Origin: Pseudomonas sp. AL03
GTDB lineage: Bacteria; Pseudomonadota; Gammaproteobacteria; Pseudomonadales; Pseudomonadaceae
Reading direction: 5' to 3'
Assembly: GCF_029960815.1 (NCBI RefSeq)
Contig: NZ_JASBRE010000011.1
Location: 1 to 64,000 of the forward strand
Length of the DNA stretch: 64,000 nucleotides
Position 1 is the first letter of the stretch, and every line of letters begins with the position of its first letter. The notes beneath the pieces were generated by a model that saw nothing but the letters and a program-made list of their open reading frames with translations, was not told the origin of the DNA and searched no databases. Positions 17,384 to 25,990 of the stretch are shown piece after piece. The position numbers and the translations under genes were made by a program.

Positions 17384-17788
17384 TTAGTTGCTCATCGGCA
17401 TCTTCATCATGCTCGATTGCTGATCCATCATTTTCATCATCATGTCCATCATCTGGTTTGAGCGGTCCTTGCCGTGGGACATGCCTTTGCCCATTCCCAT
17501 GCCTTGGCAATGGTTGTGCATCATGCCCATGCTGTCCTTCATCGTGGCCATGCCTTCTTGCATGGCGGCCTGGCGTTCGGCCGGGGTTTTGGCGGCGATC
17601 ATTTTTTCGTGGGCCGCCTGCATTTTTTGCATCTGTTCGCTCATGGCCTTGTCTTGCGTGGTAGCGGTAGCGGTGGCGGTGGCCGGTGCGGTTGGCGGTG
17701 TGTCGGGGTGATGTTCGTCGACGGCCAGAGCAACCAATGGGCTACTGATGAGCAGTGCGGCGACGAGTGTTTTGAAGTGCGTATGCAT
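17384..17788 (-). CDS. Periplasmic Met/His-rich protein, probably copper-binding
   Basis: A 134-residue protein with a signal peptide (MHTHFKTLVAALLISSPLVA, cut near ALA), then a His/Asp/Pro/Thr-rich linker with an ATATATATT repeat, a helical region (MSEQMQKMQAAHEKMIAAKT) and a Met-rich tail (GMGMGKGMSHG, MMDMMMKMM). Met- and His-rich periplasmic proteins commonly bind Cu(I). It matches no named domain I can state. It is probably co-transcribed with the membrane protein upstream (103-base gap). The copper role is inferred from composition and neighbours. Confidence 0.75.
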   Translation of the reverse strand: MHTHFKTLVAALLISSPLVALAVDEHHPDTPPTAPATATATATTQDKAMSEQMQKMQAAHEKMIAAKTPAERQAAMQEGMATMKDSMGMMHNHCQGMGMGKGMSHGKDRSNQMMDMMMKMMDQQSSMMKMPMSN

Positions 17789-17890
17789 GGCAATCTCCAG
17801 TGAGTCAGGGACGTACAGGAACTATTGAGCCGCGCTAAAGAGGCGAAGCCAAAGGGGGCGGCCGGAATTCCGGGCGCTCGGAGGACGGTT

Positions 17891-18283
17891 TTAATCGTTG
17901 AAGCGAACGAAGCGCAGGCGTGCTGGCGGCCAGGGTGGCGCCGGGCGGTGTAAGGTGAGAAACGCGAACGGAGTCTGGGAACGGGCACTCAGGATCAGTG
18001 CAGGCAGCAGAAACAGGACGACCCAAAGGGTGTGTTTGAAGGTGGGCAGGAGCAGGGTGGGGCTCAGTGCTGTCGAGCTGTGTTCGCAGTATTGCAGGCA
18101 ACCGCTGGCATGCAGTTCATGACTGTCGTCATGGCCGGCGCTGCGGGTGATTTCATGGGCGGCGGTCAGGTCATGAGGCGGCAGACTCAGGCATCCCTGG
18201 CTCGCCGCTACCGCAAAGGCCAACAGCCACAGTGCGAGCACTTGGCGGATCAGCAGCGGTAAGTGAGTGCGGAGCCAGAGCAT
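17891..18283 (-). CDS. Small membrane protein of a copper locus (DUF2946-like layout)
   Basis: A 130-residue protein with an N-terminal hydrophobic segment (LLIRQVLALWLLAFAVAAS), a central His/Cys-rich loop (HDDSHELHASGCLQYCEHSS) and a second hydrophobic helix (TLWVVLFLLPALILSA). This layout resembles small DUF2946-type proteins found in copper clusters, but the match is not certain. It lies between a copD remnant and the Met-rich protein, in the same direction. The Cys/His loop would face the periplasm and could bind metal. Confidence 0.6.
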   Translation of the reverse strand: MLWLRTHLPLLIRQVLALWLLAFAVAASQGCLSLPPHDLTAAHEITRSAGHDDSHELHASGCLQYCEHSSTALSPTLLLPTFKHTLWVVLFLLPALILSARSQTPFAFLTLHRPAPPWPPARLRFVRFND

Positions 18284-18337
18284 ATTGTGTACCCGATCCG
18301 AGGGGTTATCTTGAGCTTAGTCCCGAGCAAGAGGCCG

Positions 18338-18575
18338 TCATTGATCCATATCAAGTGGTGCCCCTTTGCGTGACTCCGCGCTCACTTCCATCTCTGGACT
18401 CAATGCCCCCAGCCAGGCCACCAACCCCACAATCAACACCGCCGCCACCTACTCCACTACCACACTGCACCGCAATGCATTTGCCGCTACAACAGGCAAC
18501 AGAAAACCCAGCACCGCCGTCCCCGCCACCATCGGCCGGAACGGCAACACGACTCCCGACACCGCGATGCGACAT
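18338..18575 (-). pseudogene. C-terminal remnant of a CopD-like copper membrane protein
   Basis: The minus strand reads AVSGVVLPFRPMVAGTA, LGFLLPVVAANALRCSVVVE, an in-frame TAG, then VAAVLIVGLVAWLGALSPEM and a stop at 18338. This resembles the last two membrane helices of CopD (LRRSxxLE...GLVAWLGTLxPP). The N-terminal two thirds are missing; the downstream edge of the L,D-transpeptidase gene takes their place. It is the third copper-related relic in the window. Confidence 0.6.
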
Positions 18576-18600
18576 TCATCGACGCTCTTTGTTGTAGTGT

Positions 18601-19305
18601 CTATTGGCGTGAACTGGACGTTGAAGCCGCGGCTACAGTGCCGCCACGGCAGTTGATATACGAAGACGACTTCAACCAACGCTGATCCGGATAGTAAGAA
18701 AACAACAACTGCCCATCCTTCATCGAATCAATCAACTTATGCGCAATCGCCGGCCGCACTGCCGGACAACCCAGGCTTCTACCAATCCGCCCATTGGTTC
18801 GGGCAAGAACCGGACTGACATAGGGCGCCCCGTGAATAACGATCGCCCGCTCGAACGCTTTGTCGTTGAAACCCGGCTCCAGTCCTTCCATGCGCAAGGA
18901 GTAGCCGTTCTGCCCGACATAGCTCGACTGGGTGCGGTACAAGCCGAGGCTGGTGGCAAAGCTTTCATTCTGGTTGGAGAACTTGACCGCCATGTTCTCG
19001 CCGCTGTTGCGGCCATGGGCAACCAGTTCGTGGAACAGTAATTTACGTTTTTTCAGATCGAACACCCATAGCCGTTGTTCGGTCGAAGGCAGGGAGTAGT
19101 CGATGACGGCAAGCCTTTGGACAGGTGCTGTGCCTTGGGCCAAGCTGCATTGGGTGGCGCGTACGGCCAGTCCAATGACTTTGGCGTTAGCGCCTGGTGC
19201 TGCTTTGAGCAGCGCGGCTTCAAGCGAATCGGCGTAGGCTGCCGGTACCGAAACTGACGTCAGCAGCAGGGCCGTGAATAGAAAGCCAAAGCGGTCTAGC
19301 GCCAT
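18601..19305 (-). CDS. Murein L,D-transpeptidase catalytic domain protein
   Basis: A 234-residue periplasmic protein: signal peptide (FLFTALLLTSVSVPAAYA), then a YkuD-like catalytic domain with AIVIHGAPYVSP (His158) and RIGRSLGCPAVRP, where Cys180 is the expected nucleophile. It belongs to the family often annotated as murein L,D-transpeptidase catalytic domain. It would cross-link or edit peptidoglycan. The gene is divergent from a larger L,D-transpeptidase gene, with only 81 bases between them. Its stop lies next to the copD remnant. Confidence 0.88.
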   Translation of the reverse strand: MALDRFGFLFTALLLTSVSVPAAYADSLEAALLKAAPGANAKVIGLAVRATQCSLAQGTAPVQRLAVIDYSLPSTEQRLWVFDLKKRKLLFHELVAHGRNSGENMAVKFSNQNESFATSLGLYRTQSSYVGQNGYSLRMEGLEPGFNDKAFERAIVIHGAPYVSPVLARTNGRIGRSLGCPAVRPAIAHKLIDSMKDGQLLFSYYPDQRWLKSSSYINCRGGTVAAASTSSSRQ

Positions 19306-19386
19306 ATGTAAATCTCACATTAATGTTTCGAGTCTAGCAGTGTGCAGGGTGCTAGCCGTTGAATACGGGGCGATTAAGGATTATCC

Positions 19387-21138
19387 ATGGGGCAATTAAC
19401 AAGGTTATTCGTCATAAGCCGCATCTTTTTTATGGGCTTGCTGATCAGTGGCGCAGCGATTGCAGAAACTTCGCCGATTGAGCCGGTATCTCCGGCAAAC
19501 AGCAGAAATGGCGTAGCACCCGACGACTTCGTCGCCCAAACGATTCAGGCGACACTTGAGCCATTGAGTTCATCTTTTCCACCCTTACTCACCTCACCTG
19601 GCCACCAACGGATGGATCCGAGTCGTGTGGTCATGGATTTTTACATGCATCGGGGTTATCGCTCGGCCTGGGCGAGCGACAGCGATGTCATCCAGTTATT
19701 GAAAAGCTTGAGTGACACTCAGGCCGACGGGCTGGACCCCGCGGACTTTCATATTGATGAGTTGGCGAACGCCAGAGCGTCGATGCGGGCAGCAGAGCCG
19801 ACGACGGCGCAAAGGGCGGCGTTCGATATCGCCGCCACCCGGACCTTTATCACGGCGCTACTGCAGTTGCGGCGCGGCAAGGTTGATCCTTCGCGGCTGG
19901 ACATCCATTGGAACTTTGACCCCGTAGGTGCCGATCCTCGTGGAGACATGAATAACTTGTTCGCCGCGCTCGATGCTCATGATGTGGCACGCGCCTTCGC
20001 GCAAGCGCCACCACAAGAGGCGGTCTACGGCAGCCTGCGCGTGGGCCTGGCGCAACTGCGCAAGGTTCGAAACGCGGGTGGCTGGCCGAAAATTACCGAA
20101 GGCCAATCGCTCAAGCCAGGCATGGATGACGCCTCTGTCGCGCAGTTGCGAACACGTTTAGTGGTGGGTGGGTATCTGGCCCCATCAATGAAGCAACGCA
20201 CTGATTACGACGGCAGCGTCGCCGCGGCGGTGAAAAAGTATCAAGCCGAGCAATACCTGGGGGCGGACGGCGTGGCGGGGGCCGCGACACTGGCTGCGTT
20301 GAATGTGCCCGTCGAGGCTCGGATAGACCAGGTTCGGGTGAACATGGAGCGCGCACGTTGGTTGCTGTACAAACTTCAGGGCACTTTTGTCATCGTTGAT
20401 ATAGCTGGTTACAAAGTTGCGCTCTATCGCGACGGTAAGGCGATTTGGCGTTCCCGGGTACAGGTCGGTAAGCCGTTTCGCAGTACGCCGGTGTTTCAAT
20501 CCGAGATTACTTATGTAACGTTCAACCCCACCTGGACCGTGCCACCGACGATCCTCGTCAAAGATATGCTGCCAAAAATTCAAAGAGACCCCGGCTACCT
20601 TGCCGCCAACCGGGTAAGAGCCCTAGATCGAGAGGGGAATATGCTCGATCCGTCGACCGTCGACTGGGATAACCCGCGTGGTATCACGTTGCGACAGGAT
20701 GCCGGGCCGGACAATTCGCTGGGGCAGGTGGTCATTCGGTTTCCCAATGACTATTCGATTTATCTCCACGACACGCCGCATCGCGAGTTGTTTGCTCAAT
20801 CGCGCCGTGCCACCAGTTCAGGCTGTATACGGGTGGAGAATCCACTGCAGTTGGTTGAGCTGTTATTCAACGACCCGGTTCATTGGAATAGCGCCGGGAT
20901 ACAGGCCCGGTTGGCTAACGGCAAGACCGAAAATATCAGGCTTCCCGTCAAGGTGCCGGTGCTGTTGGCTTACTGGACAGTGGACCTGAGTAACGATGGT
21001 CGAGTGATGTTTAAACCCGATGTCTACGGGTACGATTCCGCGGTGCTGCGGGGATTGAATCTGCCTTCGGAGCTGCCCATTCTGGATGTGCGACAAGCAG
21101 GAACGTCCGCTGTAGCCACGGAGCAAAACTGGCAGTAG
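19387..21138 (+). CDS. YcbB-type L,D-transpeptidase
   Basis: A 583-residue periplasmic enzyme with the LdtD (YcbB) layout. It has a signal peptide (LFVISRIFFMGLLISGAAIA), an N-terminal scaffold domain (VVMDFYMHRGYRSAWASDSD, DTQADGLDPADFHIDEL), a peptidoglycan-binding repeat (VAQLRTRLVVGGYL, GADGVAGAATLAALN) and a C-terminal YkuD domain with IYLHDTPHRELF and ATSSGCIRVENP (Cys480). Such enzymes make 3-3 peptidoglycan cross-links. The gene is divergent from the smaller L,D-transpeptidase at 18601; the shared 81-base region may hold both promoters. Confidence 0.92.
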   Translation: MGQLTRLFVISRIFFMGLLISGAAIAETSPIEPVSPANSRNGVAPDDFVAQTIQATLEPLSSSFPPLLTSPGHQRMDPSRVVMDFYMHRGYRSAWASDSDVIQLLKSLSDTQADGLDPADFHIDELANARASMRAAEPTTAQRAAFDIAATRTFITALLQLRRGKVDPSRLDIHWNFDPVGADPRGDMNNLFAALDAHDVARAFAQAPPQEAVYGSLRVGLAQLRKVRNAGGWPKITEGQSLKPGMDDASVAQLRTRLVVGGYLAPSMKQRTDYDGSVAAAVKKYQAEQYLGADGVAGAATLAALNVPVEARIDQVRVNMERARWLLYKLQGTFVIVDIAGYKVALYRDGKAIWRSRVQVGKPFRSTPVFQSEITYVTFNPTWTVPPTILVKDMLPKIQRDPGYLAANRVRALDREGNMLDPSTVDWDNPRGITLRQDAGPDNSLGQVVIRFPNDYSIYLHDTPHRELFAQSRRATSSGCIRVENPLQLVELLFNDPVHWNSAGIQARLANGKTENIRLPVKVPVLLAYWTVDLSNDGRVMFKPDVYGYDSAVLRGLNLPSELPILDVRQAGTSAVATEQNWQ

Positions 21139-21337
21139 GCATGAAGACGGAGGGATTGATATCTGTAAGGTAAGGGCTGTCATCGATGCGCCAACGATGC
21201 AAGCGCTCTGCGTCAGCCTTTGCGCTCCGTCGCAGATTCCGGCGTTGGCAAAGCCAAAAAGTTGGCTCGCCTGTTGAAAACTATCACAATGCAAAATAGT
21301 CACCGATCATCGATGTGAAGGGATAGGGAAATTGAAG

Positions 21338-22129
21338 ATGGATGTTGCGCAAAAAAACTCGTCACTCATCACCGGTATGCTTCATGCGCATGACCTCGAT
21401 GAGTGCCGCAACATTCAAAAAGGAGCTGTGTTTATAATTGCCTCGGGGGCGTCCGCTAAAGATTTTCCGCTGGAAAAGTTTGCCGACGTTCCGATGATCA
21501 CGATGAACGGCGCCATCTCTATGTTTACCGGGTCGGGTATCCGGCCGTTCTTTTATGCCTGTACGGATCAAGGCTTTTCCCGACAACAGCCCGAACTGTT
21601 TTCACAGGCCATGCGTATTAGTCAGCGGGTTGCACTGTGGGAAGAGCATATCTGGCATACGACGGTAGCGCCTGAGGGCGAGCTGTATTTACTCGGACGA
21701 GCCCCCAAGCTCTCCTGGACGGACCTGGTTTTCAGGGCTGATAAAGAACTCGTCAGAAGTCGCAAACTCGGAAATGGCCGCAATAGAACCCTCGGTTTCA
21801 GCAAGAATCTTAAGCGCGGTTTTTTTGATGCCCGCACTGTGGCGTATCTGGCTTTGCAGATTGCGTATCACGTGGGGTTTACCAAGGTGTTTTTGGTAGG
21901 CGTCGACTTGAATCAGTCTGTGAGCCGTTTTTACGAAGAGGCCGACACGTTAACGTCGCCATGCCTGCTCGATCAGCATTTTTATACGCGAATCCTGCCG
22001 TCGTTAGAGATCTTGTCGAAGTACGTCGTGGATGAAGATTTTCAGGTCTACAACCTGTCGAGTTCCTCAAGAATTCCGGGTGAACTCATTCCCCGGGTGA
22101 CGTTGGATGAGATCGACAAGATGATCTAA
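21338..22129 (+). CDS. MptE-like (DUF115-type) Rossmann protein, possibly LPS-related
   Basis: A 263-residue protein. The N-terminal half has KGAVFIIASGASAKDFPLEK and VPMITMNGAISMF, then FYACTD. The C-terminal half has TVAYLALQIAYHVGFTKVFL and VGVDLNQS. This is the pattern of the 6-hydroxymethylpterin pyrophosphokinase MptE-like/DUF115 fold, seen also in sugar-transfer proteins of LPS and capsule loci. There are no LPS genes beside it. A TTG at 21332 is an alternative start. The fold is probable; the substrate is unknown. Confidence 0.6.
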   Translation: MDVAQKNSSLITGMLHAHDLDECRNIQKGAVFIIASGASAKDFPLEKFADVPMITMNGAISMFTGSGIRPFFYACTDQGFSRQQPELFSQAMRISQRVALWEEHIWHTTVAPEGELYLLGRAPKLSWTDLVFRADKELVRSRKLGNGRNRTLGFSKNLKRGFFDARTVAYLALQIAYHVGFTKVFLVGVDLNQSVSRFYEEADTLTSPCLLDQHFYTRILPSLEILSKYVVDEDFQVYNLSSSSRIPGELIPRVTLDEIDKMI

Positions 22130-22160
22130 AGGTTGTTCGTGGTACGCCCATTCTTTGTGA

Positions 22161-22699
22161 TCATGCCTGGCCCAGCTCCTCGCACAAAAACCCCACCAAC
22201 GCCCGTTGCAGCCCGGTCAGCGCACCCGCGCGGCTGATCAACGCCAACTCCATCGGCGGCAATTCGGGCAGGTCGGTGCATATGCTGTGCTCAGGTAATA
22301 CCACACCAACACTTCCGGCCAGGCTACCCAGCACGGCCCGCTGTCCGGTTCGCGCTTGACCAATGCAATGTCGAGGGCGCCGGCGCTCAGTTTCTGCTTG
22401 AGATCGGTGCTCATGCCGCTGACGGTTTCCAGACGCGCTTGCGGTCTGGCCCGGTTGAAACCAGCGAGGATCAGCGCCATGCGCCGGGCATAGTGAATCA
22501 GCAGTTCGCCATGCTCGGTGACGCTGATGTTCTGCCCGGTTCGACCACGAAGCAGCAGCGAATGCCCGACCAGTTCTTCGAGTTTGCGAACCTGTTGGCC
22601 CACGGTGGATTGGGTTCGATGCACACGCTCGGCGGCGCGGGTGAAGCTGCCTTCGTCGACCACGCAGACGAACGTCTTGAACAATTCGAGGTCGAGCAT
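22161..22699 (-). pseudogene. LysR-family regulator, internally deleted and frameshifted
   Basis: The N-terminus is intact: a LysR helix-turn-helix (LELFKTFVCVVDEGSFTRAA, QSTVGQQVRKLEELVG) to about residue 95. It continues into ALDIALVKREPDSG and then jumps to a late part of the effector domain (PEVLVWYYLSTAYAP). In another frame the true C-terminal end is visible (VVLPEHSICTDLPELPPMEL through GFLCEELGQA, stop at 22161). About 100 residues of the effector domain are missing. It would not make a normal regulator. Its start faces a truncated HAD gene on the other strand. Confidence 0.75.
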
Positions 22700-22710
22700 G
22701 GCGGCTTCCC

Positions 22711-23082
22711 TTCGGTTGCTACGGCACGCTGATACAGTGGGATGAAGGCTTGAAGGCCGTGGCCGCCGAGATTTTGCGCGACAAGGGCGACCACGCCGTT
22801 GATGTCGAGCGACTGATCGAGGTGTACGACCGGCATGAACACCGCCTGGAGCAGGTCCCGCTGCATCGCTCGTTTCGCCAATTGAGCACGCAGGGATTGC
22901 ACCTCGCCCAGGTGCAGTTGATGGCGATGGCGACTCAGCGCGAACTCAAGCCGGTGCCCCATGAGATTGCCCAGCGTGCGTACGAGAAAATGCGCCTGGG
23001 GGATGCAGAAAGTGCCCGAGCGCATTTGCACAATGCGATGCGGCGGCTAGCCAAAGGACATTTGCCCGTTACTCCCCCGTAG
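22711..23082 (+). pseudogene. Truncated haloacid dehalogenase-like gene, divergent from the LysR relic
   Basis: From 22711 the plus strand reads FGCYGTLIQWDEGLKAVAAE, matching the first motif of type II haloacid dehalogenases (DCYGTLIDWExGL), then VDVERLIEVYDRHEHRLEQ and LHRSFRQLSTQGLHLA. The nucleophile position is Gly, not Asp, and no start codon precedes it, because the LysR start lies within 12 bases. After about residue 65 the sequence (REIKPV-like onwards, AQRAYEKMRLGDAESARAHL) no longer looks like a dehalogenase. It is a likely relic fused to unrelated sequence. Confidence 0.55.
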
Positions 23083-23127
23083 ACTAAGCTCACAAAAAAT
23101 AAGGGTTTTGGGTCTTTTACCCATGCC

Positions 23128-24720
23128 TTGCCCTTGCAGGACGAGCTTTTGCCAATCCCTCTTCACGAGCCGCACAACGCCACGGGTGTCACCCTGAAAC
23201 GGTTACCGCTGCGCAAAGCAGCGGTGCTGTTTATTGCGGTCGTCTGCCTGAGCCTGTGCGGTTTGCTTTACCTGCAACTGGAACAGTCGCGCCGGCATGA
23301 CCTGGCATTGGCACAAGTGGCCTCTTCAAACCTGACGCGGGCCATGGCGCAGCAGGCCGAAGACACCTTCATGCAAGCCGATCTGGTGCTGACCAGCCTG
23401 GCGGACTGGATTCAGGCTGACGGTTTCGGCGCGCCCCAAAAGGCACGCTTGCAGAAAACGTTCGCCCGGCGGGTGCAGGCGCTGAATCAATTGCACGGGA
23501 TATTTCTGTTCGACCAGAAGGGACAGTGGGTGGTTACCTCTTTCGACGATCTGCCACGCGGTCCGGGTGTGGCAGATCGCGATTATTTCAAGTTCCACCA
23601 GCAGAACGTCTCCTCCCTGGCGCACATCGGGCCGGCGATTCGCAGTCGGAAAAATGGCGAGTGGATCATTCCGATATCCAAGCGTGTGAACGACAAGAAT
23701 GGCAATTTCCAGGGCGTCTTGTTGGCCGGCATCGAGATGGCGTACTTCGATCAGTTCTTCAAAAGCTTCAGCATTGATGACAACGGTTCAATGTTTTTGG
23801 GGTTGACCGACGGAACCCTGCTGGCGCGACGACCGTTTGTGGAATCGCTGATCGGCACGTCACTGGCCAAGAGCGAGATCTTTGAAAAATTGCTGCCCAA
23901 TGCGCCCTCCGGTAATGCGATGTTCAGTTCGCTGATCGATGGTGTTGTGCGGTTGCATGGCTACCGTCTGCTCGACACTTATCCGCTGGTAGTGTCCGCC
24001 GCCTCGTCCAGGGAATCGATTCTCAAGGATTGGTACGACACGGCGTTTCATTCAACGGTCATCGTTGCCCTGGTGGTGCTGGGCGTGGGGCTGTTCGGCT
24101 GGGTGTTCCTTCATCAGGTGCGCCTCGGCGAGCGGGTCGAGGCGGATTTGCGCAAGGCGAAGGAAGCGCTGAAGCTGATCGCGACCCATGACAGCCTGAC
24201 CGGCCTGGCCAATCGCCGGTTGTTCGGAGGGGCGCTGGACATCGAGTTCGGCCGTGGCGCCCGGCAGTCGAGTTCGCTGAGCCTGATCATGCTCGATATC
24301 GATTACTTCAAACCCTACAACGATGCATACGGCCACGTGGCGGGGGACCATTGCCTGGCCGAAGTGGCGCGGGCGGTGAAGGGGTGCTGCCATCGAAAGG
24401 CCGATTTGGCCGTGCGTTACGGCGGTGAAGAGTTTGCGGTTTTGCTGCCCGACACCGACATTCACGGCGCGATGGTGATTGCCGAGCAGATCCGCCGCAG
24501 CGTCATGGACAAGAACATCATCCACAGCGGTTCACCCACGGGCTTCGTGACGGTCAGTCTTGGCTGTTATTCGTTTGTGCCGACGGGGCGGGACAGCATG
24601 GAAGTGTTTATCGAACGAGCGGACGCGGCGCTGTATCAAGCCAAGCATTCGGGGCGAAACCGCTCGGCGGTGCTGTCGATGGAGGGCGGTGTCGAGGCAC
24701 TGCTGCGTTCGGATCGTTGA
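23128..24720 (+). CDS. Diguanylate cyclase with periplasmic dCACHE-like sensor
   Basis: A 530-residue inner-membrane protein: a TM helix near residues 32-52 (AAVLFIAVVCLSLCGLLYL), a periplasmic sensor of about 260 residues with dCACHE features (HGIFLFDQKGQWVVTS, ADRDYFKFHQ, RVNDKNGNFQGVLLAG), a second TM helix (VIVALVVLGVGLFGWVFL) and a C-terminal GGDEF domain. The active site is RYGGEEFAVLLP and the inhibitory I-site RKAD stands five residues before it, so the cyclase should be active and feedback-inhibited. The only suitable start is TTG at 23128. A better-looking ATG at 23123 is out of frame, so a small frameshift at the start is possible. Confidence 0.88.
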   Translation: MPLQDELLPIPLHEPHNATGVTLKRLPLRKAAVLFIAVVCLSLCGLLYLQLEQSRRHDLALAQVASSNLTRAMAQQAEDTFMQADLVLTSLADWIQADGFGAPQKARLQKTFARRVQALNQLHGIFLFDQKGQWVVTSFDDLPRGPGVADRDYFKFHQQNVSSLAHIGPAIRSRKNGEWIIPISKRVNDKNGNFQGVLLAGIEMAYFDQFFKSFSIDDNGSMFLGLTDGTLLARRPFVESLIGTSLAKSEIFEKLLPNAPSGNAMFSSLIDGVVRLHGYRLLDTYPLVVSAASSRESILKDWYDTAFHSTVIVALVVLGVGLFGWVFLHQVRLGERVEADLRKAKEALKLIATHDSLTGLANRRLFGGALDIEFGRGARQSSSLSLIMLDIDYFKPYNDAYGHVAGDHCLAEVARAVKGCCHRKADLAVRYGGEEFAVLLPDTDIHGAMVIAEQIRRSVMDKNIIHSGSPTGFVTVSLGCYSFVPTGRDSMEVFIERADAALYQAKHSGRNRSAVLSMEGGVEALLRSDR

Positions 24721-24863
24721 GGTGTAGCTCGAGGTTGTTTCACCCGCGCAACACCTCGGCCAGCCGGCTGTCCGCCTGTCAGCTCCTCTTGAATTGATCG
24801 TCTAGAGTTGCGGTAGCTTTGCCGATTCCGGCAGGTCTCCCCACCGCACGGACGATCGCCACA

Positions 24864-25820
24864 ATGTTGATAACTCAAGCATTGACAGCCGTTGCTCTAA
24901 CCGTTGCAGTCACCGCTATTTTTCCGCTCGCGAGCCACGCTCAATCGAAAGTCACAGCCGAAGAAGCTCGCGTCATCGGCGTGGATGCCTACCTTTATTT
25001 TTACCCGCTGTTGACCCTGGACATCACCCGCAAGCAATTTACCCCTATCGAACCGGGCAAGGAATTCGGTAAAGGTCCGATGAACAGGTTTGTCAGCGTG
25101 CCGCAGTATCCACCTGCAGATTTCAACGGGGTGGTGCGCTCGAGCGTCGACACCCTGTACTCCATTGCCTGGCTGGATTTGACCAAAGAACCGCTGGTGA
25201 TCGCAGCGCCCGATACGGCCGGGCGTTTTTACGTGCTGCCGATGCTCGACATGTGGACCGATGTATTCGCCTCACCGGCTTGGCGCACCACGGGTGCAGA
25301 AGCCGGGCAGTTTCTGGTGACACCACCAGACTGGACCGGGACGGTGCCTGCCGGACTGAACCATCTGCCGGCACCTACACCCTTTGTCTGGGTCATTGGC
25401 CACACTAACACCGACGGTGCGGCGGACTACGCGGCCGTGCACAAAGTTCAGTCTGGCTACACCGTGACACCGTTGTCCCTGCTGGGTAAAAGCCCTGAAC
25501 CTGCCAGCGTGAAAGTCGACACAACCGTGGACCTGAAGACCCCACCAAAGACCCAGGTCGACGTAATGTCGGTGGCCGACTATTTCGCCTACGCCGCCCA
25601 GTTGCTCAAAGTGCACCCTGCGCACATCACCGATCAACCGATCCTGGTGCAGATGAAGCGTATCGGTCTCGAACCCGGAAAATCGTTCAACATGGATGCG
25701 CTGGAGCCTGAAATCAAAGCAGCGCTTCAGACCGTGCCGGAAGACGCGCAGACGCTGATGACGTGGAAGGCTCCAACGCTCACTCGCATGGTCAACGGCC
25801 GAAGGGTCGGTTCAACCTGA
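24864..25820 (+). CDS. DUF1254 protein, C-terminally truncated
   Basis: A 318-residue exported protein: signal peptide (LTAVALTVAVTAIFPLASHA), then a DUF1254 domain (VIGVDAYLYFYPLLTLDITR, GPMNRFVSVPQYPPADFNGV, SSVDTLYSIAWLDL, FYVLPMLDMWTDVFASP). Full-length family members continue with a DUF1214 domain after a motif such as VNGW; here the frame ends at VNGRRVGST. The DUF1214 part is missing, so this is probably a truncated gene or pseudogene. Whether the shortened protein folds is unknown. The CHASE4 gene follows after 170 bases. Confidence 0.7.
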   Translation: MLITQALTAVALTVAVTAIFPLASHAQSKVTAEEARVIGVDAYLYFYPLLTLDITRKQFTPIEPGKEFGKGPMNRFVSVPQYPPADFNGVVRSSVDTLYSIAWLDLTKEPLVIAAPDTAGRFYVLPMLDMWTDVFASPAWRTTGAEAGQFLVTPPDWTGTVPAGLNHLPAPTPFVWVIGHTNTDGAADYAAVHKVQSGYTVTPLSLLGKSPEPASVKVDTTVDLKTPPKTQVDVMSVADYFAYAAQLLKVHPAHITDQPILVQMKRIGLEPGKSFNMDALEPEIKAALQTVPEDAQTLMTWKAPTLTRMVNGRRVGST

Positions 25821-25990
25821 GGCTTAGCGGCAGTTACAGCAAGAGCCAACTGAGTCGGCGATATGGCGTTATCCGGGCGCCAGAGCCCAGCATGGCTGCT
25901 ATGGTCAGTGAACGTTCGGCGAGTGCCCTGGCAAAAAGGCATCTCGAGCGTCGCATCCCGATCAGGCAATCGATTGACAGGATCAAGTGC

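Noticed and set aside
22498..23031. 177-codon minus-strand frame overlapping the LysR and HAD relics
   Set aside because: It is open by chance across two fragments; the LysR and dehalogenase motifs are in other frames.
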